DNA of 64,000 nt from Phytoactinopolyspora alkaliphila (GTDB taxonomy: Bacteria; Actinomycetota; Actinomycetes; Jiangellales; Jiangellaceae): NCBI RefSeq assembly GCF_010550695.1, contig NZ_JAAGOB010000002.1, forward strand, positions 248,001 through 312,000, given 5' to 3'. Below the pieces are notes generated by a model. It ran no database searches and had not been told where the DNA came from. It worked only from the letters and a program-made list of their open reading frames with translations. Shown here piece by piece: positions 1-11,247 of the stretch (its first letter is position 1; each line of letters opens with the position of its first letter). The translations under genes and the position numbers were made by a program.

Positions 1-8
1 ACGGTCGG

Positions 9-3000
9 CTACTGACCGTAGCCGCCGCCCCCTGGAGTCTCGATCACCAGCGTGTCGTCCGGAACGACCTCGACGGAGTCGCAGCCAGCCATGTCCACGG
101 TGGTGCCGTCGGCTCGTTCGACGTAGTTACGCCCCAGCGCTCCCGGTTCACCTCCGGCCATGCCGTACGGCGGCACCCGCCGGTGACCGGTCAAAGTGCT
201 CACTGTCATCGGTTCCCGGAACCGCAGCCTGCGCACCACGCCGTCACCACCTCGCCACTGCCCGTCGCCCCCGCTGCCTTTGCGAACCGCGAAGCTGTCC
301 ACCAGCACGGGATAGCGCCACTCAAGCACCTCGGGATCGGTCAGGCGCGAGTTGGTCATGTGCGTCTGCACCGCGGGAACGCCGTGGAATCCGTCACCCG
401 CTCCGGATCCGGAGCCGATGGTCTCGTAGTACTGGTGCCGCTCGTTGCCGAAGGTGACGTTATTCATGGTGCCGGAGCCCTCGGCCTGCACGCCGAGCGC
501 TGCATACAACGCACCGGTGACGGCCTGCGACGTTTCGACGTTGCCAGCGACGACGGCGGCCGGGTACACCGGCGCAAGCATCGACGGCTCCGGGACGACG
601 ATCCCCAATGGCCGGAGGCAGCCGTCGTTCAGCGGGATGTCGTCGGCGACGAGCGTCCGGAACACGTAGAGCACCGCCGCCGTGGCCACCGACGTCGGCG
701 CGTTGAAGTTGGAATCCAGCTGGCCGGACGTGCCGGTGAAGTCGATGGTCGCCGCCCGCGCGGCCCGGTCCACGCTGACGGCGACCTCGATCCGTGCGCC
801 GGAGTCCATCTCGTAGGAATACGCTCCGTCGTCGAGCGCGTCGATGACGCGTCGCACCGCTTCCTCGGCGTTGTCCTGAACATGACGCATGTACGCCTGC
901 ACCACGTCGAGGCCGAAATGGTCGATCATCCGCCCGACCTCGGCGACGCCCTTCTCATTGGCGGCGATCTGCGCGTGCAGGTCGGCCAGGTTCGTCGCCG
1001 GGTTGCGGGACGGGTACGGCGCCTCGGTGAGAAGCCGGACCGTCTCCTCCTCCCGGAACTGACCGTTCTCCACCAGCAGCCAGTTGTCGAACAGGACGCC
1101 TTCCTCGTGGATGGTCGTGCTGAAGGCGGGCATGGAACCGGGCGTAAGGCCGCCGATCTCCGCGTGATGCCCGCGGGAGGCGACATAGAACAGGACCTGG
1201 CGGCCGTCGTCGCCGAACACCGGCGTCACCACCGTGATGTCCGGCAGATGGGTGCCGCCGTGGTACGGATCGTTGACGGCGTAGACGTCACCGGGCTTGA
1301 GTCCCTCGGTCCGGGCCCGGCGTTGGATCACCTCCTTGACACTGGAGCCCATCGATCCGAGGTGCACGGGCATGTGCGGCGCGTTGGCGATCAGATTTCC
1401 GTCCGGATCGAACAGCGCACAGGAGAAGTCGAGCCGCTCTTTGATGTTCACCGACTGAGACGTCGACTCCAGGCGGGCGCCCATCTGCTCGGCGATGGAC
1501 ATGAACAGGTTGTTGAAGATCTCCAGCATGACCGGGTCTGCCTCGGTCCCGGCCCGTACGATGTCGGTGCGGTCCCGTACCCGGTCGAGCCGCAGGTGCC
1601 CGTGCTCGGTGGCGACGGCCCGCCACCCGTCCTCGACGACGGTCGTAGCGTGCGCTTCGGCGATGATCGCCGGCCCCTCGACCTGGTCACCGGCGCTCAA
1701 ATGCTCCCGCTGGAACAGGCCCACGTCCATCCACGCGCCACCCGAGTAGAGCCGAACCTGCGGTGACAGACACACGGAGGGATGGGGGCGGGGGGGCCTC
1801 TCCAGGGCGCGGTCGGGCATCGGCGAGCGAGCTCCGGGGTCCCCGCGAAGTATCCGGAGCGGAGCGGAGGAACTTCGTGGGGTGGAGTGGAGCGAGTCGC
1901 GGGCGGGGAGAGGACCCCCCGCCCCCATCCCTCCCAACGACGCATCTGTCAGACCGACGGCCTCTACCGACAGCGCCTCCACGATGAGTGCACGGTCCAT
2001 CAGGAAGGAGTACATCCGCCGGTAGCCTGCCTCGAACTCGTCGCGCATCGACTCCGGGTCGGCGAGGGCGACCTGGATGGCGGTGTCGGTGCCGTCGTAG
2101 CGCACGTGCGCTCGTGTGGACACCCGGATCTGCTCGGGCTGGATGCCCTCATCGTGCAGTTCGCCCGTCGCCGACTCCTTGAGTTCCTCCGCCACTGTGC
2201 GCAGCCTGTCCATCGCGGCTGGCTCGAGCTTGGCCTCGATGGACTGTTCTCGCATGGATGTCGTGTCCGCGAGGCCGATACCCAGTGCGGACAGGACTCC
2301 CGCCATCGGTGGAATGAGCACGGTCCGGATGCCCAGCGAATCGGCTACCGCGCAGGCATGCTGGCCACCGGCGCCGCCGAAGGTGGTCAGCACATATCCG
2401 GTGACATCGTGTCCCTTCTGCACGGAGATCTTCTTCACCGCGTTGGCCATGTTCGCCACGGCGATCGCGAGGAAGCCTTCCGCGACGTCCTCAGGGGTCC
2501 GGCGGTCTCCGGTCTGGACGCGGATGTCCTCGGCGAGCGCCGCGAAGCCCCGCCGGACGACGTCGGCGTCCAGTGGCTCGTCGGCCGCGGGGCCGAACAC
2601 GGCGGGGAAATGTTCGGGCTGGATCCGGCCCAGCATGACGTTGGCGTCGGTCACGGTGAGCGGACCACCGTTGCGGTAACACGCGGGCCCCGGGTCGGCG
2701 CCGGCCGAAGCCGGCCCGACGCGATACCGACTCCCGTCGAAGTGGAGGATGGATCCACCTCCTGCCGCCACGGTGGTGATGTCGAGCATGGGCGCGCGCA
2801 GCCGGACGCCGGCCACCTGGGTGTTGAACACCCGCTCGTACTCGCCCACGTAGTGAGAGACGTCGGTGGACGTGCCACCCATGTCGAAGCCGATGACCTT
2901 GCTGAAACCGGCGAGCTCCGACATCCGCACCATGCCGACGATCCCCCCAGCCGGCCCGGAGAGGATCGCATCCTTGCCCCGGAAGTGCCCCGCCTCCGTC

Positions 3001-3734
3001 AGTCCGCCGTTGGATTGCATGAACATCAGCCGGACCCCCGGCAGCTCGTCGGCGACCTGCCGCACGTAGCGGCGGAGGATCGGCGAGAGGTAGGCGTCGA
3101 CCACGGTGGTGTCCCCACGCGAGACCAGCTTCATCAGCGGGCTGACTTCGCTGGACAGGGAGATCTGCGGGAATCCGATCCGTTCGGCCAGGAGCCGGAT
3201 CTGGTGTTCGTGGTCCGGGTAGAGGTGTCCGTGCATACAGACCACCGCTACGGCCCGGATGCCGTCGTCGTAGGCGGCCTGCAGGTCGGCGGTCAGGGAA
3301 TCGAGGTCCGGAGGGCGAAGGACGGTGCCGTCGGCGGTGATCCGCTCGTCGGCCTCGATCACCCGCTCGTGCAGCAGTTCCGGCAGAACGATCTGCCGGT
3401 CGAAGATGCGCGGCCGGCTCTGGTAGGCGATTCTCAGCGCGTCGGCGAAGCCCTTGGTGATCACCACAACCGTGCGATCGCCCTTCCGTTCCAGCAACGC
3501 GTTGGTCGCCACGGTGGTGCCCATCCTGACGGCCTCGACCTGCTCAGCGGTGATCTCAGGTTGGCCGAGCAGGTGGCGGATACCGGCGACCGCCGCATCG
3601 CGGTAACGGCTGGGGTTCTCGGACAGTAGCTTGTGGGTGACGAGCGTCCCGTCGGGGCGACAGCCCACGATGTCGGTGAACGTGCCGCCTCGGTCGATCC
3701 AGAACTGCCAGCGTCCAGCCATGTCCTCGACCAT
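9..3734 (-). CDS. Fused hydantoinase/5-oxoprolinase (HyuA-HyuB)
   Basis: This 1241-aa protein joins a HyuA half (residues 1 to about 715) to a HyuB half (from about 722, near [15 protein letters not shown]). The HyuA half shows the actin/hexokinase-like motifs [11 protein letters not shown] near residue 14 and [11 protein letters not shown] near 285. The HyuB half ends in the typical glycine-rich GGGGYGQ. Family members hydrolyse cyclic amides (5-oxoproline, hydantoins), usually with ATP; the substrate cannot be read from sequence. The fused architecture matches bacterial and eukaryotic 5-oxoprolinases. Residues about 601-653 are a low-complexity Pro/Arg/Ser stretch encoded by a 159-bp palindromic insertion that keeps the frame. 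A second Met at residue 5 (position 3722) could be the real start. It is divergent from rarD, with 76 bp between the starts. Confidence 0.9.
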   Translation of the reverse strand: MVEDMAGRWQFWIDRGGTFTDIVGCRPDGTLVTHKLLSENPSRYRDAAVAGIRHLLGQPEITAEQVEAVRMGTTVATNALLERKGDRTVVVITKGFADALRIAYQSRPRIFDRQIVLPELLHERVIEADERITADGTVLRPPDLDSLTADLQAAYDDGIRAVAVVCMHGHLYPDHEHQIRLLAERIGFPQISLSSEVSPLMKLVSRGDTTVVDAYLSPILRRYVRQVADELPGVRLMFMQSNGGLTEAGHFRGKDAILSGPAGGIVGMVRMSELAGFSKVIGFDMGGTSTDVSHYVGEYERVFNTQVAGVRLRAPMLDITTVAAGGGSILHFDGSRYRVGPASAGADPGPACYRNGGPLTVTDANVMLGRIQPEHFPAVFGPAADEPLDADVVRRGFAALAEDIRVQTGDRRTPEDVAEGFLAIAVANMANAVKKISVQKGHDVTGYVLTTFGGAGGQHACAVADSLGIRTVLIPPMAGVLSALGIGLADTTSMREQSIEAKLEPAAMDRLRTVAEELKESATGELHDEGIQPEQIRVSTRAHVRYDGTDTAIQVALADPESMRDEFEAGYRRMYSFLMDRALIVEALSVEAVGLTDASLGGMGAGGPLPARDSLHSTPRSSSAPLRILRGDPGARSPMPDRALERPPRPHPSVCLSPQVRLYSGGAWMDVGLFQREHLSAGDQVEGPAIIAEAHATTVVEDGWRAVATEHGHLRLDRVRDRTDIVRAGTEADPVMLEIFNNLFMSIAEQMGARLESTSQSVNIKERLDFSCALFDPDGNLIANAPHMPVHLGSMGSSVKEVIQRRARTEGLKPGDVYAVNDPYHGGTHLPDITVVTPVFGDDGRQVLFYVASRGHHAEIGGLTPGSMPAFSTTIHEEGVLFDNWLLVENGQFREEETVRLLTEAPYPSRNPATNLADLHAQIAANEKGVAEVGRMIDHFGLDVVQAYMRHVQDNAEEAVRRVIDALDDGAYSYEMDSGARIEVAVSVDRAARAATIDFTGTSGQLDSNFNAPTSVATAAVLYVFRTLVADDIPLNDGCLRPLGIVVPEPSMLAPVYPAAVVAGNVETSQAVTGALYAALGVQAEGSGTMNNVTFGNERHQYYETIGSGSGAGDGFHGVPAVQTHMTNSRLTDPEVLEWRYPVLVDSFAVRKGSGGDGQWRGGDGVVRRLRFREPMTVSTLTGHRRVPPYGMAGGEPGALGRNYVERADGTTVDMAGCDSVEVVPDDTLVIETPGGGGYGQ
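1776..1934. repeat. 159-bp palindromic element inserted in frame in hyuAB
   Basis: Terminal arms 1776-1803 and 1907-1934 are 28-bp inverted repeats matching at 27 of 28 positions. A second hairpin is nested inside: CCCCGCGAAGT at 1841-1851 pairs with ACTTCGTGGGG at 1872-1882 (one mismatch) around a GGAGCGGAGCGGAG core. A further short outer pair, GACAGA (1765-1770) and TCTGTC (1945-1950), flanks it. The length is exactly 53 codons, so the host gene stays open. No transposase is encoded. It looks like a non-autonomous MITE/REP-type element in a surface loop of the HyuA half. Confidence 0.75.
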
Positions 3735-3798
3735 ATCGACAAAGTCCGCACGCGGATGATGTCATGGGCATCACGTATCTTTACTCCTGTTTCTGCGG

Positions 3799-3804
3799 TA
3801 ACGT
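3799..3804 (+). promoter_or_regulatory. Candidate -10 (TAACGT) for leaderless rarD
   Basis: TAACGT fits the actinobacterial TANNNT -10 pattern. It lies 6 nt before the GTG start of the RarD-like gene, and no Shine-Dalgarno sequence intervenes. Transcription would start at or next to the GTG. No convincing -35 is visible. Confidence 0.4.
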
Positions 3805-3810
3805 TTCGTA

Positions 3811-4743
3811 GTGTCCACTTCCCGCGCCGGCGTCGTCTACGGCCTCGGAGCATACGTGCTCTGGGGCTTGTTGCCGCTCTTCTGGGCACTTCTCGATCAT
3901 GTGAGTTCGATCGAGGTGCTGGCACATCGGTTCGTCTGGTCTCTCGTCGTCGTCCTCGCCCTGCTCGCCGTCACCGGCCGGCTCTCCCGGCTTCGCCGTC
4001 TCAGCCTGCGTGCGTACGGCCTGCTCGCCGTCGCGGGTCTGGTCATCGCCGTCAACTGGGGGATGTTCATCTGGGCGGTGAGCACCGGACACGTCATCGA
4101 CGTCTCGCTCGGCTACTTCATCAATCCGCTGGTCACTGTGCTCATGGCGGTCATCGTCCTGCACGAGCGGCTGCGGCGAACCCAGTGGATCGCCGTGGGC
4201 ATCGCCGGCGTCGCGGTGGTGGTGCTGACCGTCAACTACGGACAGCCGCCGTGGATCGGGCTGACTCTGGCCCTGACCTTCAGCATTTACAGCCTGATCA
4301 AGAAGAAGGTCAGGGTTCCCGCCGTGGAGAGTGTCGCCGTGGAGACCGCGGCCGTAGTGCTTCCAGCGCTCGTCTTCGTGATCATCCTCCAGGCCAGCGG
4401 CCGGGCGACCTTCGGCGCCGTGGATGTGGGAACCGACCTGCTGCTGGTCGCAACGGGCATCGCCACCGCTGTTCCGCTCCTGCTGTTCGCCGCCGCGGCC
4501 AGCCGTGCGACGCTCACGACACTGGGTGTGGCGCAGTACCTGGCGCCAACGCTGACCTTCATCCTGGGCCTTACTGTGTTCAATGAGGTCGTTCCGCCAG
4601 TACGCTTTGTCGGCTACGGCCTGGTGTGGCTGGCGCTGGTGATCTTCACCGTCGACGCATTGCACCACCGCAGAGCGACCCTGCGCTCGGCCATCCAGGA
4701 CGACGCGGTTCTCGAATCCCTCCGCGATCCGGCCCGCACCTGA
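3811..4743 (+). CDS. rarD: RarD-type EamA-family permease
   Basis: A 310-aa integral membrane protein with about ten hydrophobic helices in two EamA halves. The N-terminal GLGAYVLWGLLPLFW and the downstream HRFVWSLVVV are characteristic of the RarD subfamily of drug/metabolite transporters. RarD was first linked to chloramphenicol sensitivity in Pseudomonas; the natural substrate here is unknown. Length is usual for the family (about 290-310). The GTG start at 3811 is supported by a -10-like hexamer 6 nt upstream, suggesting leaderless translation. It is divergent from hyuAB and convergent with the polyprenyl synthase, which ends 100 bp away. Confidence 0.88.
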   Translation: MSTSRAGVVYGLGAYVLWGLLPLFWALLDHVSSIEVLAHRFVWSLVVVLALLAVTGRLSRLRRLSLRAYGLLAVAGLVIAVNWGMFIWAVSTGHVIDVSLGYFINPLVTVLMAVIVLHERLRRTQWIAVGIAGVAVVVLTVNYGQPPWIGLTLALTFSIYSLIKKKVRVPAVESVAVETAAVVLPALVFVIILQASGRATFGAVDVGTDLLLVATGIATAVPLLLFAAAASRATLTTLGVAQYLAPTLTFILGLTVFNEVVPPVRFVGYGLVWLALVIFTVDALHHRRATLRSAIQDDAVLESLRDPART

Positions 4744-4843
4744 TGGGAAATCCTGATCCTGATCCGCAGGAGTCAGTACTCACGCCACCACCTTGCGCAC
4801 CATTGTTGTGGTCCCGCTGTGAGAACACCGAAACGCAGAACTA

Positions 4844-5839
4844 TCAGGAGGACCGCGTCACGACGGTGTCGCAGAGGGATTCGAGCGCATCCCTTGCCGG
4901 GGTGGCCGGTAACGACGCCAGGGTCGTGCGCGCGTCGTCAGCCCAGCGCAGGACATCGGCCCGAGCCTCGTCCATGGCGGGATGGGCCCGCAGCAAGGAC
5001 AGCGCCTCCGCGTGCGCGGCGTCGTCCTCGATCGGGCCGGAAATCAGCTCCAGCAGCCTGGCGTCGTCTGGCCGGGCGAGCCTGCGCGCATAGAGCACGG
5101 GAAGCGTGGCCACACCCTCGCGCAGGTCTGTGCCGGGCGTCTTGCCGGAGATCGCGGACTCACCGGCGATGTCGAGCAGATCGTCCGCGAGCTGGAAAGC
5201 CATGCCGATGCGCTCGCCGTAACGAGCAAGCACCTCGACCAGGTCCGCCGGAACGCCCCCGTGAAGTGCGCCCAGCCGCGTGGATGCCTCGATCAGCGAC
5301 GCGGTCTTGTCCGACAGAACGGAGAGGTAGTGCTCCACCGGGTCGTCGCCGTCGCCTGGTCCCAGCGTCTCGTGCAGCTGGCCCTGAACCAGCCGCTGAT
5401 ACGTGCGAGCCTGGATCCGGACCGACTCCGGCCCCAGATCAGCCAGCAGGACCGAGGCGCAGGCGAACAGATAGTCACCGCTGAGAATGGCCACCGTGTT
5501 GTCCCAGCGGGCATTGGCACTCGGGGCCCCCCGCCGTAGCTCCGCCTCGTCCATGACGTCGTCGTGATAGAGGGACGCGACGTGCGTCAGTTCGACCACG
5601 ACCGCCGCCGGCACCACGCCGGGTGCGTCGATGTCGCCGAAGGCCGCCGAGACAAGCGTGAGCAGTGGCCGGAATCGCTTGCCACCGGCCTGGACCAGGT
5701 GACGCGAGGCCTCACCCAGGACGTCGTCGTCCGACTTGACCGCCGCCAGTAGCCGCGACTCCACCTCGTCGAGAGCATCTGAGAGAGATCTCTCGAGTTG
5801 GGGGTCCACAGGCGGAATCCCGAGACCGCGAACGCTCAC
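4844..5839 (-). CDS. Polyprenyl diphosphate synthase (menaquinone side chain)
   Basis: A 331-aa trans-isoprenyl diphosphate synthase that condenses IPP units onto an allylic primer. The first Asp-rich motif is DDVMD (93-97), followed by the RRG basic element; the second is DDLLD (219-223). GGKRFRP near 52-58 is the IPP-binding region. It lies 89 bp after nuoN on the same strand and in the same region as the men genes, so the likely product is the heptaprenyl- to nonaprenyl-diphosphate used by MenA. Chain length is not predictable by eye. The GTG start at 5839 follows GGGGAGG with 5-nt spacing. It may be transcribed with nuoN or separately. Confidence 0.9.
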   Translation of the reverse strand: MSVRGLGIPPVDPQLERSLSDALDEVESRLLAAVKSDDDVLGEASRHLVQAGGKRFRPLLTLVSAAFGDIDAPGVVPAAVVVELTHVASLYHDDVMDEAELRRGAPSANARWDNTVAILSGDYLFACASVLLADLGPESVRIQARTYQRLVQGQLHETLGPGDGDDPVEHYLSVLSDKTASLIEASTRLGALHGGVPADLVEVLARYGERIGMAFQLADDLLDIAGESAISGKTPGTDLREGVATLPVLYARRLARPDDARLLELISGPIEDDAAHAEALSLLRAHPAMDEARADVLRWADDARTTLASLPATPARDALESLCDTVVTRSS

Positions 5840-5905
5840 CGAGACCTCCCCACTACGTGCGTGCTCACCAGGATGACCCCGATCTTGACGATTATCCAGT
5901 CATTA

Positions 5906-5919
5906 CCGCCGACCGGCGG
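5906..5919 (-). terminator. Weak hairpin after nuoN
   Basis: CCGCC-GACC-GGCGG forms a 5-bp GC stem about 10 bp beyond the nuoN stop. There is no U-tract, so termination at the end of the nuo operon is possible but weakly supported. Confidence 0.25.
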
Positions 5920-5928
5920 AGAGCAACG

Positions 5929-7455
5929 TCAGCGTATGAACACCGACGCCTGCTCCGCCAGGTCCAGCAGTGGACCCGGCATCACCCCGAGCAGAACCGT
6001 GGCCGCCACCCCGACGCCGATACCGAACGTGGTCCACATGCTCGGCACGGCTACTGACGGTCCTTCGGCAGCGGGTTCGGAGAAGAACATCAAGACGATC
6101 ACCCGCACGTAGAAGAACGCCGCCACAGCGCTCGTCACGACGCCGACGATCACCAGAGGCATCGCCCCGCCCTGGAACGCCGCGCTGAATACCGCAAGCT
6201 TGCCGACGAACCCGCTGGTCAGCGGGATACCAGCCAGCGCGAGCAGGAAGAGCCCGAACGTGGCCGCCAGCAGCGGAGACCTCTTCCCCAGGCCCGCCCA
6301 CTTGGACAGGTGGGTCGCCTCCCCTCCGGCGTCACGAACCAGAGTCACGACGGCGAACGCACCGAGCGTGGTGAAGCCGTAGGTGGCGAGGTAGAAGAGA
6401 ATGGCGGACACTGCGACCTGATCGACCGCGACGAGCGCGGTCAGGATGAATCCCGCGTGCGCGATGGACGAGTAGGCCAGCATCCGCTTCACGTCGGTCT
6501 GGGTCAACGCGACGATGATGCCGACCACCATGGTGACGATGGCCACGGCCCACAACATCGGCTGCCAGTCGGTACGCACGCCGCCGAGTGCCACGTAGAA
6601 CAGTCGCAGCATGGCGCCGAACGCGGCCAGCTTGGTGCATGCCGCCATGAATGCCGTCACCTGCGTGGGAGCACCCTGGTACACGTCCGGCGTCCAGGCG
6701 TGGAACGGCACCGCCCCGATCTTGAACAGCAACCCGACCGCCATCAGGCCCACACCGGCCAGAAGCAAGCCCTCCTGACCGATTCGAGCACCCAGCGCGG
6801 CATCGATGTCGGAGAAGCGCACCGATCCCGAGAAGCCGTAGACGAACGCCGCACCGAACAGGAAGAAGGCCGATGCGAACGCCCCGAGCAGGAAGTACTT
6901 GAGCGCGGCCTCCTGGGACAGCAGGCGTCGCCGCCGCGCCATCCCGCACAAGAGGTACAGGGGAAGCGAAAGGATCTCCAGCGCGACGAACATCATCAAC
7001 AGGTCGTTCGCCGCGGGGAACAGCATCATGCCGCCCACCGAGAACATCGCCAGCGGATAGACCTCGGTCTGCAACACTCGCTCGCGAACGAGCACCCGCT
7101 CGTCCTCGCTACCCGGCAACGACGACGCGGCCGGCGCGAACGCATCGGCGCCGCCCTCGATCCGCCGCTCAGCGAAGAACATGACGCTGACGAAGGCGAG
7201 GACCAGGACCGTTCCCTGCATGAACAGCGCCGGCCCGTCGATCGCGACCGATCCGACAGCGCCGACGATCTCGGTGCCGCCAAGCCGAACCACCTGCACG
7301 AACGCGGCAGCCAATGCCACGAGTGCCAGCAGCACCTGGACCAGGTGCCGGGGACCTCGCGGCACGAATGCCTCGACCAGAACACCGACCACGGCCGCGC
7401 CGAGGACGATGATCATCGGCAGGAGCGCCGCGTACTCCAGATCTGGCGCGTTCAC
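5929..7455 (-). CDS. nuoN: NADH-quinone oxidoreductase subunit N
   Basis: A 508-aa antiporter-like membrane subunit of complex I, with about 14 hydrophobic helices and the proton-translocating Proton_antipo_M core. Characteristic segments include the EILSLPLYLLCG helix with its conserved Glu, KYFLLGAF, and the discontinuous helix near PFHAWTPDVYQGAP, with TDVKRMLAYSSIAHAGF further on. It is the last gene of the nuo operon and overlaps nuoM by 4 nt, so translation is probably coupled. Length is typical (about 480-550). In this context the electron acceptor should be menaquinone. Confidence 0.96.
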   Translation of the reverse strand: MNAPDLEYAALLPMIIVLGAAVVGVLVEAFVPRGPRHLVQVLLALVALAAAFVQVVRLGGTEIVGAVGSVAIDGPALFMQGTVLVLAFVSVMFFAERRIEGGADAFAPAASSLPGSEDERVLVRERVLQTEVYPLAMFSVGGMMLFPAANDLLMMFVALEILSLPLYLLCGMARRRRLLSQEAALKYFLLGAFASAFFLFGAAFVYGFSGSVRFSDIDAALGARIGQEGLLLAGVGLMAVGLLFKIGAVPFHAWTPDVYQGAPTQVTAFMAACTKLAAFGAMLRLFYVALGGVRTDWQPMLWAVAIVTMVVGIIVALTQTDVKRMLAYSSIAHAGFILTALVAVDQVAVSAILFYLATYGFTTLGAFAVVTLVRDAGGEATHLSKWAGLGKRSPLLAATFGLFLLALAGIPLTSGFVGKLAVFSAAFQGGAMPLVIVGVVTSAVAAFFYVRVIVLMFFSEPAAEGPSVAVPSMWTTFGIGVGVAATVLLGVMPGPLLDLAEQASVFIR

Positions 7456-8993
7456 TCGTCGTTCCCTTCAGCAGCGTGGTCGGTCACGGACACCAGAGGT
7501 GGCGGAGCCTCGACGTCCACCTCGGCCAGGGTCGGTCCCACGCCGTCGTCGATGACGTCGACGACGGTCCTCGGGAAGAACCCGATGGCCAGGATCAACG
7601 CGATCAACGGCGTGACGACGGCGATCTCGCGGCGGCCCAGGTCTCTGGTGGCCCCGATGTCGGCCCGTTCCGGCCCGGTCATGGTGCGCTGGTAGAGCCA
7701 GAGGATGTAGAGCGCGGCGAGCACAATCCCGACCGTGGCGATGACCGCCGCCGCCCGGTACTGCTCGAACGTGCCCGCGATCACCAGGAACTCGGAGAGG
7801 AACGTGGACAACGGCGGCAACGCCAGCCCGGACAGTCCGGCGAAGAGGAAGACACCGGCCAGCTTGGGCGTCGTCTTCTGCATGCCGCCGTAATCCGCGA
7901 CCAGCCTGGACCGGCGGCGGGAGATCATGAAGCCAACGATCACAAACAGGGCGATGGTCGACAAGCCATGGTTGATCATGTACAGCGTGGAGCCCGTGGC
8001 GCCTCGTTCGGTGAGGGCGAAGATGCCCAGCACGATGAACCCGAAGTGGGAGATCGAGGTGTATCCGATCAGCCTCTTCATGTCTGTCTGGCCGATAGCC
8101 AGCAGAGCGCCGTAAACGATGCTGATCACCGCGAGCACGACGATGACGGGAGCGAACTCCGCGGCGGCAGCCGGAAACAGCGGCACGGCCAGCGCGATCA
8201 TGCCGAACGTTCCCACCTTGTCTGCCACGCCGGAGAGGAAGGCGGCGTTGGACGGCGTGGCTTCGGCGGCGGCGTCGGGCAGCCAGGTGTGGAACGGCCA
8301 CAGCGGCGCCTTGATCGCGAACGCGAGCATGAATCCGAGGAACAGCCAGCGCTGCGTCTCCACCGGGATGTCCAATGCCACCAGGTCGGTGAGCAGGAAC
8401 GACGCGTTGCCGGCGTCTACCGACTGGACGTACAGCCCGATCACGGCGGCCAGCATGACCAATCCGCCGAAGAGGTTGTACAGCAGGAACTTCAGGGCCG
8501 CGTAGCGCCGCTGCGGGCCTCCATACATGCCGATCATGAAATACAGCGGAATCAGCATCGCCTCGAAGACGATGTAGAAGAGCAGCACGTCCTTGGCGAG
8601 GAAAGCCGTGAAGATCAGCGCCTCGACGGCCAGCAGCAGCGCGAAGAAGGCCTTAGGGTCGCGCTTCTCGGCCTCGGCCTCCGGCCACATCGCCATCGCC
8701 ACGATCGGCGTCGCCACCGCGGTCAGCGCGATCAGCGCCGCGCCGATGCCGTCGATACCCAGCGCCCAGTAGATGCCGAGCGCGTCGATCCAGGCTTGCT
8801 GTTCGACGAGCTGGTAGCGGTCCGCGCCGAGCTCGAACTGAGCGATCACCGCGATCGCGATGGCCAGACTGAGCAGCGAGAATGCGATCGCCACCTGCTT
8901 GGCGAGCGTACCGCGTCCCGCGGGCACCAGGGCCGTCAGCACGGCACCCAGCGCGGGCGCCGCGATCAGCAGGGTCAACCAGGGGATTGTCAC
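7452..8993 (-). CDS. nuoM: NADH-quinone oxidoreductase subunit M
   Basis: A 513-aa antiporter-like proton-pumping subunit of complex I. Diagnostic pieces are the conserved Glu in [17 protein letters not shown], the Lys in [23 protein letters not shown] in the broken helix, and [17 protein letters not shown]. It has about 14 membrane helices. It overlaps nuoL and nuoN by 4 nt at its two ends. Length and order (L-M-N) are canonical. Nothing unusual in key residues is visible. Confidence 0.97.
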   Translation of the reverse strand: MTIPWLTLLIAAPALGAVLTALVPAGRGTLAKQVAIAFSLLSLAIAIAVIAQFELGADRYQLVEQQAWIDALGIYWALGIDGIGAALIALTAVATPIVAMAMWPEAEAEKRDPKAFFALLLAVEALIFTAFLAKDVLLFYIVFEAMLIPLYFMIGMYGGPQRRYAALKFLLYNLFGGLVMLAAVIGLYVQSVDAGNASFLLTDLVALDIPVETQRWLFLGFMLAFAIKAPLWPFHTWLPDAAAEATPSNAAFLSGVADKVGTFGMIALAVPLFPAAAAEFAPVIVVLAVISIVYGALLAIGQTDMKRLIGYTSISHFGFIVLGIFALTERGATGSTLYMINHGLSTIALFVIVGFMISRRRSRLVADYGGMQKTTPKLAGVFLFAGLSGLALPPLSTFLSEFLVIAGTFEQYRAAAVIATVGIVLAALYILWLYQRTMTGPERADIGATRDLGRREIAVVTPLIALILAIGFFPRTVVDVIDDGVGPTLAEVDVEAPPPLVSVTDHAAEGNDE

Positions 8994-10933
8994 GGCAGCC
9001 TCACCAACAACATGGCGACGACGACCAGACCGGCACCGGTCAGCATCGTCAGTGCGTACGAGCGGACGAACCCGGTCTGCCAGCGGCGCCAGCGGGCCGA
9101 CAGGCCCCCCACCGCCTTGGCCGCGCCGATCACCGCGCCGTCGACGCCGCGGTTCTCGACGTAGACGAGGGAGCGGGTCAGGTACTGGCCGGGCCTCATG
9201 AGGACGGCTTCGTTGACAGCGTCGCCGTACAGGTCACGGCGGGCGGCGACGGTCAGCGGGTTACCGGCCGGCGCTTCGACCGGCACCGGACGACGTCCGT
9301 AGAGCAGCCACGCCACGGCGACACCCGCGACGACCACCACGAGGGTGATCGCGATCAGCGCCGCGACCGGCAGCGGAAGATCATGGTGCTCTTCGCCGGT
9401 GACCGGCTCAAGCCATTCCACGATCCCGCCGCCGACGTAGAGCAGTGCGGCACCGCCGACCAGCGACAGAGCAGCCAACCCGATCAACGGCCAGGTCATC
9501 ACCCGCGGCGACTCGTGCGGATGCACATCTTCCGCCCACCTCTTACTGGTGAGGAACGTCATCAGCATGACGCGGGTCATGTAGAACGCCGTGATGCCCG
9601 CTCCGATGAGCGCACAGAGCCCGATCAGGATGTTGTCCGCGAACGCCGCCTCGATGATCTTGTCCTTCGAGAAGTACCCGGCGAAGGGCGGGATGCCGAT
9701 GATCGCGAGGTAACCGAGCGCGAAGGTCAGGAACGTCACCGGCATGGCCGCGCGCAGACCGCCGAAGCGGCGCATGTTCACCTCGTCGTTCATGCCGTGC
9801 ATCACCGAGCCGGCGCCGAGGAACATGTTCGCCTTGAAGAAGCCGTGCGTGATCAGGTGGAAGATCGCGAACGCGTACCCGGCCGGGCCGAGTCCCGCGG
9901 CGAGCATCATGTAGCCGATCTGGCTCATCGTCGAGCCTGCGAGCGCCTTCTTGATGTCGTCCTTCGCGCAACCGATGATGGCACCCATCAGCAGCGTGAT
10001 GGTGCCGACGAGCACCACTGCCGTGCGCGCCTCTGGCGCCAGGTCGTAGATGGCGGCCGAGCGCACCACCAGGTAGACACCCGCGGTCACCATGGTCGCG
10101 GCATGGATGAGGGCGGAGACCGGTGTGGGGCCCTCCATCGCGTCCAGCAGCCAGGACTGCAGCGGGAACTGCGCCGACTTTCCGCACGCCGCCAGGAGAA
10201 GCAGCAAGCCGAGCGCGTTCAGCCAGCTCGTCGGCGCGTCGCCCGCTCCCGCGAAGACCAGCTCGAACGACGACGAGCCGAACACCACGATCATCGAGGC
10301 GATGGCGAGCACCATGCCCATGTCGCCGACCCGGTTCACCACGAAAGCCTTCTTGGCGGCCACAGCGGCGGACGGCTTGTGCTGCCAGAACCCGATCAGC
10401 AGGTACGACGCCAGGCCGACGCCCTCCCAGCCGATGAACAGGATCAGGTAGTCCGACGCCAGGACCAGCAGGAGCATCGCCGCGACGAAGAGATTGAGGT
10501 AGCCGAAGAACCGCCGCCGCCGCTCGTCGTGCTCCATGTAACCGATCGAGTAGACGTGGATCAGCGAACCCACGCCGGTGATCAGCAGCACGAAGGCCAT
10601 CGACAGCTGGTCCAGCAGGAGGCCGACCTCCACCTGGTACCCGGCGGCGTTGAACCACTCCCACAGGGGCACGTTGAACGCCCGGGCGTCACCGCTCTCT
10701 CCGAGCATCGCCACGAACAGGGCGACGGCCATCACGAAGGACAGGCAGGACGCGGCGGTACCGATCAGGTGACCGGTCTTGTCCAGCCTGCGCCCGCCGA
10801 GCAGCAGGACAGCCGCACCCAGCAGCGGGAAGGCGATGAGCAGCCAGGTCGAGGAGATCAGTCCCGAGGCGTCGCGGACGACCTGATGCACCTCGGCTTG
10901 GGCAGCCAGGCCATGCGTCATGATCGAGTTCAC
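8990..10933 (-). CDS. nuoL: NADH-quinone oxidoreductase subunit L
   Basis: A 647-aa largest antiporter-like subunit of complex I, with the C-terminal lateral amphipathic helix expected beyond about residue 500. The core shows [19 protein letters not shown] with the conserved Glu, the AFVVNRVGD motif, the [20 protein letters not shown] broken helix, and the [19 protein letters not shown] segment. The start is uncertain: ATG at 10933 or the internal Met5 (MTHGLAAQ). There is a 14-bp gap after nuoK and a 4-nt overlap with nuoM. Confidence 0.97.
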   Translation of the reverse strand: MNSIMTHGLAAQAEVHQVVRDASGLISSTWLLIAFPLLGAAVLLLGGRRLDKTGHLIGTAASCLSFVMAVALFVAMLGESGDARAFNVPLWEWFNAAGYQVEVGLLLDQLSMAFVLLITGVGSLIHVYSIGYMEHDERRRRFFGYLNLFVAAMLLLVLASDYLILFIGWEGVGLASYLLIGFWQHKPSAAVAAKKAFVVNRVGDMGMVLAIASMIVVFGSSSFELVFAGAGDAPTSWLNALGLLLLLAACGKSAQFPLQSWLLDAMEGPTPVSALIHAATMVTAGVYLVVRSAAIYDLAPEARTAVVLVGTITLLMGAIIGCAKDDIKKALAGSTMSQIGYMMLAAGLGPAGYAFAIFHLITHGFFKANMFLGAGSVMHGMNDEVNMRRFGGLRAAMPVTFLTFALGYLAIIGIPPFAGYFSKDKIIEAAFADNILIGLCALIGAGITAFYMTRVMLMTFLTSKRWAEDVHPHESPRVMTWPLIGLAALSLVGGAALLYVGGGIVEWLEPVTGEEHHDLPLPVAALIAITLVVVVAGVAVAWLLYGRRPVPVEAPAGNPLTVAARRDLYGDAVNEAVLMRPGQYLTRSLVYVENRGVDGAVIGAAKAVGGLSARWRRWQTGFVRSYALTMLTGAGLVVVAMLLVRLP

Positions 10934-10947
10934 GTCTCCCCCGGCCG

Positions 10948-11247
10948 TTACAGCTTCAGCAGGCTGGCGTCATCAACCGACGCGGACCTGCGAGTTCGGA
11001 AAATCATCACGATGATGGCCAAGCCCACGACGACCTCGGCGGCGGCGATGACCATGACGAAGAACGCCATGATCTGCCCGTCCAGGTTGCCGTGCATGCG
11101 CGCGAACGTGACGAACGCGAGGTTGGCCGCGTTGAGCATCAGCTCAACGCTCATGAACGCTACCAAGGCGTTGCGCCGCAGAAGCACTCCGGCGCCGCCG
11201 ATGGTGAACAGCAGGGTGGCCAGGACCAAGTACGGTGTGGGGCTCAT
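10948..11247 (-). CDS. nuoK: NADH-quinone oxidoreductase subunit K
   Basis: A 99-aa three-helix membrane subunit. It contains the conserved [11 protein letters not shown] segment with the Glu needed for proton translocation (residue about 35), and a second acidic residue in the third helix ([11 protein letters not shown]). Length is normal for NuoK. It starts inside the nuoJ stop (4-nt overlap) and precedes nuoL by 14 bp. Confidence 0.97.
   Translation of the reverse strand: MSPTPYLVLATLLFTIGGAGVLLRRNALVAFMSVELMLNAANLAFVTFARMHGNLDGQIMAFFVMVIAAAEVVVGLAIIVMIFRTRRSASVDDASLLKL

Noticed and set aside
183-1766. Long plus-strand open frame (527 codons) opposite hyuAB
   Set aside because: It is antisense to a well-supported gene, is Arg/His/Val-rich in the way of shadow frames in GC-rich DNA, and shows no family motif.
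7476-9164. Plus-strand open frame of 562 codons opposite nuoM
   Set aside because: His/Arg/Gln/Asp-rich mirror of nuoM hydrophobic codons; no domain and no start signal.
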